Shown one piece after another: positions 24,901-36,900 of a stretch of 64,000 nucleotides of DNA. The position numbers and the translations under genes were made by a program. Each line of letters starts with the position of its first letter. Position 1 is the stretch's first letter. The notes under the pieces are model-generated. The model saw only the letters and a list, made by a program, of their open reading frames with translations, did not search any database and was not told the DNA's origin. The stretch spans positions 11,410,109-11,474,108 of the forward strand of contig NC_088325.1 of assembly GCF_910592395.1 (NCBI RefSeq). Reading direction: 5' to 3'. Source of the stretch: Lineus longissimus. Taxonomy: Eukaryota > Nemertea > Pilidiophora > Heteronemertea > Lineidae.

Positions 24901-27900
24901 CTCCCGTTAGGCAGTACCGCGCTGACTATTATCGAGTCAGCTCGGCCGGCTGTCCAGCTGCAGCATCGACTTCCATATTAAAGGACGATGTACAGCTGGA
25001 CCAACTCGTGCCTAGGGTGACTTCCTCCTCGGCTTACCGAGACCTTAGAGCACAAGAGGGTCTGGCCAAAAACACGTTAGCGGTGCTCTCCTACGCAGAG
25101 CACACTAACCTGGCCCTAGCCAGATCCCTAAAAGATAATGAGTCACTATCTGATGACACAAAATCGCTTGTGACATCCTTGTCACATTCGATTAGGCACG
25201 CTATTGCGCTGTCCGCCAAGACCGCAGCAAATAGCGTCCTACTCCGTAGAGACGCCGCACTGGGCTCTCTCAATGTCATCAGATCCCTCCAGCTGGAAGG
25301 GGCCTTAAGAACCGCTCCTATGGACGGTTCTTTCCTGTTCGCAGATTCTGTACAAGAGGCGGCTCAAGCACAGAAAGATTGGGACAAATTATATGCCCCC
25401 ACTGCGACACAGAGGGCCAAGACCTCTCTACCTAACGCTAGAAAGATAGAGAGGCCCCAGCAGGCATCGGGTTCAATCCCGTACGCCAGGCAGGTCCTGC
25501 CTAGGCCTACCCCGCCTAGTCAGCCTGCTCCTGCTGGATCCTTCCGACGGGAAGCGGAGGGTCGCCGGACTGGAAAGAGGAAAAATACTTCCTCTAACCA
25601 GGGTGGATCCGGTCCGACTAAGCACTCCTTTCGCCCAAGGGGTGCTGGCCGGAAGAGGTGACTCCCCCCTCCTTTCTCCTCCCGGACGCAAAAAGGAGCC
25701 GACTCCGGTAGTCGGGGGCCGTCTGCAAAAATTTGCAGACATTTGGGACGATTGGTGCCCAAAGGGGTCCCCAGTCCCAAACATGTTGAGGCACGGAGTG
25801 AAACTAGATTTCAACCGTACCCCCCCGACTACCATATATCCAACCCCAGTTCAGCCACCGAAGGACCCAGTCAAGGCCTCTGCCCTCCAAGCAGAGGTCG
25901 CGACATTACTGGAGAAGCAAGCTATCCAGGTCCTTCAAGATCCATGCTCCCCCGGCTTTTACAGCCACGTTTTCTTGGTTCCCAAGAAAGCAGGGACATG
26001 GAGGCTGATCATAGACCTTTCCAGGTTAAACACCTTCTTGAATGTTCCTCATTTCAAGATGGAAACCACCAGGTCTATAGCAACGGCGATACAGCCCAAC
26101 GATTGGGCGGTATCGATGGATTTAATGGATGCGTACTTACATGTACCGATCCATCCAGACTATCAACACTTCCTTCGATTCCATTACGAAGGAAAGACGT
26201 ATCAATTCAGGGCCCTGCCGTTCGGTCTGGCATCGGCACCCCTAATTTTTACGATGATAGTCACAGCCTTCGTCGCTCCCTTTCACGTGATGGGGTTCAA
26301 GCTCCATCACTACCTAGACGATTGGCTACTCCGTTGCAAATCGCGGGAACTACTACTGCAACAACTTCAGGTTCTAAAGCAAAAAGTAGTTTCCGCAGGT
26401 TGGATTATCAACGAAACAAAGTCAGAATTCATACCATCCCAAGACTTCGTTTACGTTGGAGTTCGGTTCCTTACGGCCATAGGGAAAATGCTGCCCCCCC
26501 CTAGACAGGATAAAGAAAATTCTTCATCGCGTCGCAGAATTCAGAGGAAGGACTCAAGCTCCCGCAAGGCGATGCTTGAGCCTTTTGGGACTTCTGAATT
26601 CGGCAGCAGACCAAATCCCCCTTGGCCGTCTATATATGCGTCCCATCCAGATGTTTCTGATGTCTCTATGGAAACCCCACAGGGACCCATTAGACAAGTT
26701 GGTATTGATACCTCAATACCTACTCAAGAACGTCTGGAACTTCTGGGAGTCGGAGACTCGTCTCCAAAGCGGTGTAGATCTTGCTCCACCGCCCCCAGAA
26801 GTGTCCCTGTTCACAGATGCTTCCCTACTAGGGTGGGGAGCACATCTGAACAACGGGGACATGTCCATAAGAGGTCTATGGACAAGGGAGGAGACCATTC
26901 TTCCAATAAATATATTGGAAATGAAGGCTGTCCTTCTTGCCGTGAGGGCTCTTTCCCTTCGCCTGAAGAATCGGAGAGTAACCCTGTTCTCCGACAGTTC
27001 TACAGTAGTAGCATATGTCAGGAGACAGGGAGGCACAAAGTCCGGCATTCTTTGCCAGCTAACTTGGGAGCTTTACCATCTTTGTGCCGACCTTGGAGTA
27101 TCGATATGTGCCAGACACATACCGGGCAATCGCAACATCCTTGCCGACGCCCTGTCCCGTCAGAACAAGCTAGTTCAGACAGAGTGGACACTCCATCAGG
27201 AGATTGTAGACGACCTTTGTCGCCTTTGGCAATCTCCGAAGGTAGATCTGTTCGCCACCAGGCTGAACAATCGCCTTCCCATCTATTACTCTCCACTTCC
27301 GGACGAAGAGGCCCTGGAAGTCGACAGCCTTACAGCCTCTTGGGTCGGGCTGAACGCATATGCGTTTCCACCCCTCCCTCTCATTCAACCAGTCCTGAAC
27401 AAGATCTTGACCAGCCATCCGGTGAGAATAACTCTCATCGCACCTTGCTGGCCAAATCAGGCCTGGTTCCCAGCCTTGCTGGAGCTCCTGATAGATCACC
27501 CCAGGAGTCTTCCTACTTGGAAGCACCTCCTGTGGCACCCCCTGGGGAGATGCTACCACCAGAACCCTGGATTTTTCAATTTTCACGCCTGGAACTTATC
27601 CAGTTGCATCTCCACCAGAGAGGCTTTTCGGACATCGCTGTCAAGCGCATGTCCGCACCTCAAAGGGGGTCTACCCTTGATGTGTATCAAGGAAAGTGGT
27701 CTACCTTCACTTCCTGGTGCAGGGAGAACGGAGTTAATCCGATCTCTCCCTCTATATACAGATTAGTTGATTTCCTTATTGAATTATTCACGGAAAGACA
27801 ACTATCTGTCACGGCTATAAAAGGGTACAAGTCCGCCATCGCTTCTACCCTCCGTGTTTTAAGCACCTGGGATCTTCGTTGGGAGGACCAAATAACCCCT

Positions 27901-30900
27901 CTTTTCAGAGGAATGTTATTAGAGCGTCCTAGACCGGTTCACAACACCCCTAAATGGGACCTTTCTGTTGTCCTTAAGGTGCTCATGAGGCATCCTTTTG
28001 AACCCATGTCTATTTCATCCATGAAATATCTGACACTCAAAACGGTTTTTCTAGTAGCCTTGGCTACCGCCCAACGGAGATCAGAGCTCCATGCACTTTC
28101 TTTTAAGAAGCTGGCTTTTAGAGAGGGAGGGGAGGTTATCCTGGCTTTTATACCAGGATTTCTGGCGAAGAACCAGGGACCGGCCGCCTCTCGGCCCCCG
28201 GTTACTATTCCCTCTCTGTCAGGAACGATCTCTTATGATCTTCCTGACAGAACTTTATGTCCCGTCAGGGCCCTAAAGTTCTACATAAATAGGACAAAAC
28301 CTCCCGGTATCCGCCAGGGGAGAGAGCGTTTGTTTTTGTCCTATAAGGAGGGAAATAAACGAGAGATAGCGGCCGCCACTATTTCAAGGTGGATTGTGGA
28401 GACTATTCGTCTTTCCTACAACACCTTGAAGACTTCCTCTGATCTTCGTGCGCTAGCTAACATCTCAGCGCACGAAGTTAGAGCACTAGCCACCTCCTGG
28501 GCTAACTACCGAGGAGTTGCTCTTCAAGAAGTCGTTTCCGCTGCATGTTGGAGTAATCACTCCACATTCTCTCGTTTCTACCTACGAGACGTTTCTTCCC
28601 TCGTAGATGGCATGCACACAATCGGCCCGATTGTGTCTGCGGGGCATGTTGTTTGATCCTGGCTAGATCAAAAAAGGGGGGGAAGCCCGATTGAAGAGTC
28701 AAACGCGCATCTTGCGCCATTTTTGATATGCCCTATCTTCAACATCCAGGCAACCCCTAGTAGACTAGAAAGGACGCAATTTCTTATTGTTGTTTAGCAA
28801 TAATTCATTCTACACCCTTCAACATGCCTTACTTGCTCTAAGCTCTGTTGCCGGAAAGAAGATGGTTTTATTACGCAATTCTAGCGCTTTCCGGAGAATG
28901 GGTCTATTACTCTCTACAATATGATTGTAATACCGAGATCAAAATACCGGTCCTCCGGTTCTCCCCATTTCTTTCCCCTGGCGGTCCTCCTTAGCTAATA
29001 TGCCGGTGGTGCCTCCTGGAGGGAACAACAGCTCAGCCTTAGGTAAGTCCTCGTTTCCCACCTCCAATAGGTTGCTGGGATTCGATGCAAAAGTGTTCCA
29101 TAGGTAAGTTTGAATGACACAAAATGCCCATTTCCTTACAAGAAATGGCCATTTTGTTAGTTCATACTTACCTATGGAACACGGCCCTCCCGCCGTCCCC
29201 ACAAACGGGACATACTCTTTATTAACGCTCAAGAGTAAAGACTAAATATGGCGGCATGAGATCGGCGCGATCTCGCGGGATCGGTCAGGGCGCCGCCTGG
29301 CGGCCGAGCTGTTAACTCAGTTCTCCCTTTAGAAAATTAAAGGGATACTCTTGTGTTTGAGCCCAAATGGAGTAACATGCAAAAGTGTTCCATAGGTAAG
29401 TATGAACTAACAAAATGGCCATTTCTTGTAAGGAAATGGGCATTTTTTTTCACCATTGTAGCTAAAAAATACACAATTCACCATGGTAATTTGACAGCAA
29501 ATTGCTAGCTGCTATAGAATGATAAAACATTTAGATTAACATTAGCTTTTACCAGGTAAAAACTAATAATTTTGGTGAAATGGTGTTAGGTACAACGCTA
29601 GTGCTACATCAGTCTGTTCCAAATTTTCTAGAAACATACCAAAAAGTCCAGGCTTTTCTATTAAAAATCTACAGAAATGTGTAACTCCTGAATTAATCTT
29701 TTTTATATTTTAATGCAGGATGAGTCTTGAACTTTGACTATTTCGAAGATTAAAATAAGACAGGAAACGCATCTGGTAATTTCCTTGGGAGCTTAGAATA
29801 CTTTCCCTTTTAAAATACTTAGAATAGTTCACGCAACTTTTGAATAGCATCATCTATATGGTACACACACCATGGAGATTAAACGCTTCACCTGGAATAT
29901 CAGGTATATGGCCAAACTAAACACTTATTAGGAAATTTGTGTCACGAAGTCACCATACGTTTTATTTGGGAACAGTTAAGCTCGAGTGTGCTACATGTAT
30001 ATTGTTGAAATTCCATTTTGATAATGTGGTTTAACTAGCATTTAACGTGGTCAACTTAGCATTTACCATGGTTAAACAAGCCTTTACCATCATGGTCATG
30101 TTTGTTTGACCATGGTGAAAGACTTTTTCTGTGGCGATTTTCACCATGCTGAAACTTTTATGTGAGGATGCTAATGCCCGATGTTCCAAAGATAGATGAA
30201 CGTCATTTTCCCCATGGGGCCTAAGACACCGCATACACTAATTAAAAAAACCATCAGAGGTTTTTGGAAAAGAAGAATACCCAAAACAAATCTAAAAAGG
30301 AATTATCATTTTTAAACATTTCCCACTGAAATTAAAACACAAGTCCACAATGCAAAAATACAAAAGGATATTCTTCAAACAAAGACATTATACAATATTT
30401 CTGTGTAATCTTCTAGCTTTCCTCTCGTGTCCCCATCCCATCCTCTGTACTGCGGCAATTGGTACTATTGTTCACGTACAACACAAATGCGTTTCCCGTG
30501 GTAGGTAATGTTTCAATTATGCATTCCTGTAGCCAGATGGTAAAAAATACAAGTACATTCGTTTTAAGTTGATGTACATTGTACTTTTGGAGCAGGGAAA
30601 GCCTCAAAGAAAAATGTGTAATTCTGTGGAGCCTCCCTCTGTATTGAAGCAGGACACATCTACTAAGGACATTGGCCATTTCTATTCAACTTGACCTTTG
30701 TAATCAGGACACTAAAAGCTTGCAAATCCCGAATCCTATTGTATATCAAACCAACACCCAAAAGAGTACCCCTGGCTACAGGTTTGTGTGTCCTTGGTCC
30801 CTATCACATCTCCCCTTTGGGTCTGTTGCAATGACAATAAGATCGGGGCAACTTAATTTGTTGTATCAAATGTTATCTCCAACAATTGAGTGCTGAAATC

Positions 30901-33900
30901 TGCTTTCTGTTTAGGCCTATAGAACCTCATGCTGTCTTGAAAAGACCATCACTTCTTGCAGAGACGACTATGCTTGTTGCCAGTTCTCCTTATGCAGTCC
31001 CTCACATTACCAAAACCAAGAAAACCATACACTATAATTATACAGTTTGGTGTGCCAGATTTTCCATCCTACATGTAGTTTAACCGGAGTTACCCAATAC
31101 CTTCTATTTTGACCCCTGACCTTTGTGAACCCAGATGATCATGACTGATAGGATAATGCCCTTGGTTATAATTATAAAAAACATCAACTCGAACATAATA
31201 AAATGGTCCAGGGACCATGTGCTCACCTGTGTCAAAGGACCTTGAAAAGCAGGTAAAGAAACTGTTTGGCCCACTGGTGGCCAAACCGTGAATCATATGA
31301 GGTCGCGATTTGGTCTCTGAGTAGCGGTCACCAAGGGGTACATGTGTACCAAGTTGCAGTTCAATAGCTTCAGCGGTAACCAAACGTGCCACCCATGTCT
31401 AACGACAGACAACGGACACTGCGGCATTGTAAAGGTTCACAGGTGAGCCAAAAATCCAGCTCAATTTACACTGCTAGCGAAACGTGCCACCCATGTCTAA
31501 CGACGGACACTGCGGCATTGTAAAGGCTCACAGATGAGCCAAAAATCCAGCTCATAACACTGCTAACAAAACATGCCACCCATGTCTAACGATGGACGAC
31601 AGACGACGGACACTGCGGCATTGTAAAGGCTCACAGATGAGCCAAAAATCAAGCTCAATTTACACTGGTTACAAAATTTGCCAGCAATGTCTAACGACGG
31701 ACGACGGACACTGCGGCATAGTAAATGCTCACAGGTGAGCCAAAAAATCCAGCTCAAATTACACTGCTAACGAAATGTGCCACCCATGTCTAACAATGGA
31801 CGACGGACACTGCGGCATTGTAAAGCCTCACAAGTGAGCCAAAAATCCAGCTCAATTTACACTGGTAACGAAACGTGCCACCCATGTCGGACGACGGACA
31901 CTGCGGCATTGTAAAGGCTCACAGGTGAGCCAAAAATCCAGCCCAATTTACACTGCTAACAAAACATGCCACCCATGTCTAACGATGGACGACGGACACT
32001 GCGGCATTGTAAAGGCTCACAGGTGAGCCAAAAATCCAGCTCAATTTACACTGGTAACGAAACGTGCCACCCATGTCTAACAATGGACGACGGACACTGC
32101 GGCATTGTAAAGGCTCACAGGTGAGCCAAAAATCCAGCTTAATTTACACTGGTAACAAAACATGCCACCCATGTCTAACGACGGACACTGCGGCATTGTA
32201 AAGGCTCACAGGTGAGCCAAAAATCCAGCTCAATTTACACTGGTAACAAAACGTGCCACCCATGTCTGACGACATATGACGGACACTGCGGCATTGCTCG
32301 ATTTACACTGGCTTTGGATGAAGTGGCTCGAATGGAATTTGAATAATCATATTTCATATAAAGATGACTTCAAATTTTCATCCTTGCAGGGGTTATAAAA
32401 AAATGTAAGTAAAAAGAAAATTGGTGATGAAAATGATGGGGTCTGTAAGTGGAGGTGTAGCAGCTTTTTAACAACCACATTTCATTGGCACTACTCCCCT
32501 GTTTTCGTAAATTTGTGCACGTTTATCCCTGTGTATCTTAAAAGTCTTCTCCTACAGTTTTCTGTTGTTTTCTATCCTGAATGTCATACCTGGCCTCATT
32601 TACTGTACAACACTGTCGCAATATTCAAACATTGTGAGTTGTTTATTGGAGAGTTCACTATTGTACTCGAAAAAATGTTGACTATGTTTCCATGTTGTTT
32701 TGAGTGTGAACTGGCCAAAGTGAAACTGCGACTTGTCTAAGAATATTGGTTACTAGTCTATGTCAAGTTGATAAATAGCTGAAAGGGTTTTAAGGCCTCA
32801 ACCTTGTGGAATGAATGAATAACATCCCTTCCATTTATGTGAAGTACCGACTCTGTCAATTCATGGTAGTTCCTTCATGTCTTCTTCTCTTTATTAGAGT
32901 GCCTTTTATATCATAAATTTCACGCTTTCAAACCGATGAGAATTGGTTCCACAAAAAAATTGTTTTCTTTCACATGTGATTGAAGAGTTTTAGCATTATC
33001 AAAAAACACACCCAAGGCAAAATATCAAAATCATTACCTTATCAAATGAAAAACAACCTGGTTCCTTACCCTACACCTAGATGTCACTGCAATCGCCTTT
33101 ATCCAGCACACATCCCCAGCGATATGCTTCCTAGCACCTTCGTCTTGCTTCATCCCAGCGTTATCCTGCCTCCCGTGTTGGCTCCCCTAGATGTGACACG
33201 CTTAATTCCTCGCCTGTAATTCACCAAGATTGGCAGTTTGTCAATCTGTCGGATATGTTTGTTGGAAGAACTGTGATCAAATGCAAAAACATGGAGAAAT
33301 CACATGATAATGTTTGATCAAGTGCAGAGAAAGGAAAGGGGTGCATTGGATTACAGCCACTGCCATTAGATTATGTGCTGTTGGGGCTTTGCAGCTACCC
33401 ACCCATAGTATCTGGGTGGCCAGAGTTTAAAATGTGACAGCAAAATACTGCACTCTTCCCGTGGCACTGAATACAAGAGTGGCGATGATCATGCTTAGAG
33501 CCGCTTCAGTGAGATGGGGATCCCTAGCTGTAATACTGCAGAGTTTCAACAATTTACTGTATCGACGGTTTTGGGGCACATGTAATAAGTCTATGTAAAA
33601 CATCGAGATGCCCCTCACCTGTTGACTTAATATTGAACATTCTTAAATTAGAAAATGTTAGATGATCATACGTGCATATTCTTAAGTTACGTACTGGAAA
33701 GTCGGCTTTCATTTTGACGTCATGTCCATGCCAATTAAATAGACCTACATGCTTTACCTGATGTCTAACTTGTGGGGGTTGTGGGAGGAGATACTTGATA
33801 CACATCCAGTCTTTGAGATCAGATGAACCTTTCTGATACTGAGGACCATTAAGTTATGATTTAGGAGGAAAGGCAAAGGGTATCGTATATCCAGGTGACT

Positions 33901-36900
33901 CCCGATAATTCCTCTGTAAATATTTCATTCCCAGCAATCTGTATTCACATCCCCGCTTTGGCCTTCATTTTGTTTTCTCGCGGTGTTGTTCCGTTTGCAT
34001 GTTTTTAGCATATTTTGTTTTTAATTGTTTCCGTAGCAATGTGGTAAACGACCAGTTAGTCCCACCAGACGGTCAAGTCAATCATGCGATGTATCGAACT
34101 CCTACACGTTCAGAATGCGACCCAAATGAAAATCGCCATTCTTACCCTAATAGTGTTATTGGAAGTCACCAAAATTTGACCCACTTACATGGTAAGTTCT
34201 GTCACGTATTAGCCACTAGATGAGTTAGGAATGCACCTTGATTGCTATTGTGACAGGAATTCATAGAAATTAGACATTGCAAAAATTGAAAAGCTAATCA
34301 ATTGAACTTTGATTGAAAAATACGTATTTTTTTGGAAACATGTCTTAATTTGGCACTGTTGTCTAATTTCCTTCTCCTGTCAAAATGGCGGTCTTACACC
34401 TGTGTCCCCAATCCCACCATACAAATCTAATCACTTAACCTCTGCTTTTCTCTAAATAGGCCAGGTGGAATCTACAAGCCAATCACAGCAAATGGTTCGA
34501 CTTCGTTTGACGTACATTCTCACGCAGAAACATCACTGAGTAAAAAGCCAACTCCAGCTATCCGGACAGATTCTAAGGAACCAAACTGTCGCATTATTGA
34601 TGGGAAAGGTGAATTAGCAAAATGGCAACGTTTTTGGCATGCGATGACCAATATGAAAAAACATGGGTGCAATAACCATTATGTTACACTGAATTGAGTT
34701 TCATAACTTTGGGTCTTTTTAACTTTCTCCTGTCAGTATTCATAAACTAGTTGATAGAAATATAGGTTCGATTTTTTCAAGTGTATTGTGGTGGTTAAGA
34801 GATGATGGATTTGGTATTTCCAACATGGTAGGCCTCAGAACCTCCTAACATACCATCTTCTTTGAATGGGGTCATGTGAAAATATATTTTTATAAGGGAC
34901 CAAACCTAAAGCATGCTTATAGTGAAAAACACAATCTTCGCTGATGATGTAATTCTCAAAATTTAGATGTTAACTTCAAAATGCATGGCATCCTCATGAC
35001 CAGATGCAGTTATGTTTTGATCCGTTAGAATAGACATCATAATCATATGATATGGAAGAAAATTCACAACTGACAACTCTCTCACAGTCATCTGCATGAC
35101 ATCTGCATGACCTCGCCATCAAAACTCCCTCTATTTGTAAATCTTAAAGCACAGAAAATCAGCTGAGTGTCAAACCTATGGGCCTCTTGTTATGATAAAA
35201 GTCAACCATTTGACTGTAAACTGGTGAGGAACTATTATTTATGAGAAACCACACTGGTTTGTGAGAAAGTTATGAATATTTACTGTTTGAAATTAACTGC
35301 TTTTTGGTTAAGATTTCCTTGCCTGTCATTTTACTTTGGAGGTGTGGGGGAGGGGGCTGGGGAGGAATGGCAATAAATGATGGGCAATTTATTCAGTTAA
35401 CCATACACCAAAATCTACCCAGTCGATCTAAAAACTCACTTGATTAAATATCAATTAAATAATTTGATTAATTAAAATAATTAAATATTCAGTGACCAAT
35501 TTGAATATTCTGTTAAATTCCATTTAACTTGCCAGGAGTAACTGGTATGGTGGTCATACCAATGGACGAAAAGGAATGGATCACTTACACGACATTGCGG
35601 CGAAAACCACCAAAAGGCCAACAGCGTAATGAAGTCAGCTGACAGGAGGCTGGCCGGCGGAAATCTGCCGGCCGTAACGACGTCACTTGGCCCAGTCCAA
35701 AACGGCCAGGAAACACCATCGGAAACCATGTCAATAGTCCTAGAAGTGCACATAGTTCCATTACAGCGAGTGCAGGAAACAGCCTCGGTAGCCTACGGAG
35801 TGCTGGAAACAGTCCTGGGAAAAAACAGAAGTACGGATTGACTATAACTGAGATTACGTGATGGCAAAACGAATTGGAATTGTGGGCCTACATGTAGATA
35901 CCAGCCAGCACGTGACACACACAGGCATTTGGAGTTGTTGATTTTGAAATTCAATCACAGGCGTTAGGATGTGCTGGACACAGTCCATTGTTTTTGTTTT
36001 GCTCATTAGTTCTATACACAGGCATTAGGATAGTTACCAATCACAGGCAGTAGGATAGTGACCAGTCACAGACAATAGTTACTTAATACAGACAGTGGGA
36101 TGAAAATATTACTGAATCAGAGGCATGTTAACTTAACTAAACGAATACCAATAGTTCTAAAACACGGGCATTCAATTTCAAGACCTGCATGAACTGATTT
36201 GATTCACATTCTAGTACATTTCCAAATGTTTGGGAATTCACGGGCATAAAAACGCATGTTCATCAAACAAATCACAGGCATGAGGATTTATACATGAATA
36301 CACGTCCAGGAATCACTGACTTTCAGAGCATTCAGAGGCACTCAGATAGACTACATGTAGTCATATGCATCAACCAACAGTTACATACGAACACATCACG
36401 CAGCGGATATGCATGGACATTCATTTCACCCTTGATGAAATATCATCACATGCTTTTGGATATGCATGGACTCACTGCATCCTTGGACTCACTATCTAGG
36501 TATCACAGGCACTTGGATATCCCCATCGTACATTTCAGTAAAAAGAGAGCCTGTAATATATGAAAATGAGCCAGTCTGGGTTCGCCGGAGTGATTTCAAA
36601 GGTAACCATGAGGTTTAGCCAGAATCCGCATGGATGTTCATTTGTGGTCCAGAGTTGGCACGGATAGTCATTGTGTTGTTTTCTCCTCTCTTTGCGCCTT
36701 TATTGTTATTGTTTATTGTTTTTTTTCTTTTTCTTTCATAATCAATTAAATCTTTTCTTTTGAAGTGGTTGATATTCTGTTGTGTGGATGTCTGGAACTT
36801 GATGAAAGTTTTTTCCGATTTGGCATTGGTCTTTAAATTTAAAATCAACTTGGCTACTCTGCGTAATACTTTCTTATAACCTTGGCTACATATACTTGAA

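Larger units (their letters stand above)
22891..29443 (+). mobile_element. DIRS-type retrotransposon, copy 2, complete (about 6.55 kb)
   Basis: All DIRS hallmarks are present: left inverted terminal repeat (to 23078), gag-like frame, reverse transcriptase/RNase H/methyltransferase frame, overlapping tyrosine recombinase frame, internal complementary region (29085-29182) and right terminal repeat with extension (29230-29443). The ends were set by aligning the outer sequences with the internal complementary region, which reproduces the circle junction; only a short A/T run is ambiguous. It lies in an intron of gene A in sense orientation. It differs from copy 1 at about a dozen positions in 3.8 kb, so both are young. 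One of the differences breaks the reverse transcriptase frame. Confidence 0.95.
22399..34036 (+). other. Gene A giant intron (11.6 kb) holding DIRS copy 2
   Basis: More than half of it is DIRS copy 2 (22891-29443) in the same orientation as the gene; a minisatellite occupies 31380-32300. No further exon was found. Confidence 0.75.

Noticed and set aside
25603-28656. A single 1017-codon reverse transcriptase-recombinase protein in DIRS copy 2
   Set aside because: It arises only from the extra C at 26494-26501; copy 1 shows two separate overlapping frames, and the fusion lacks RNase H and the methyltransferase-like part.
35643-35861. In-frame 72-codon continuation after the TGA of gene A tail exon 3 as coding sequence
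   Set aside because: Splicing at 35625 to 38274 joins perfectly in phase and adds conserved-looking tyrosine motifs; the continuation would need stop readthrough, so I list it only as a possible isoform.
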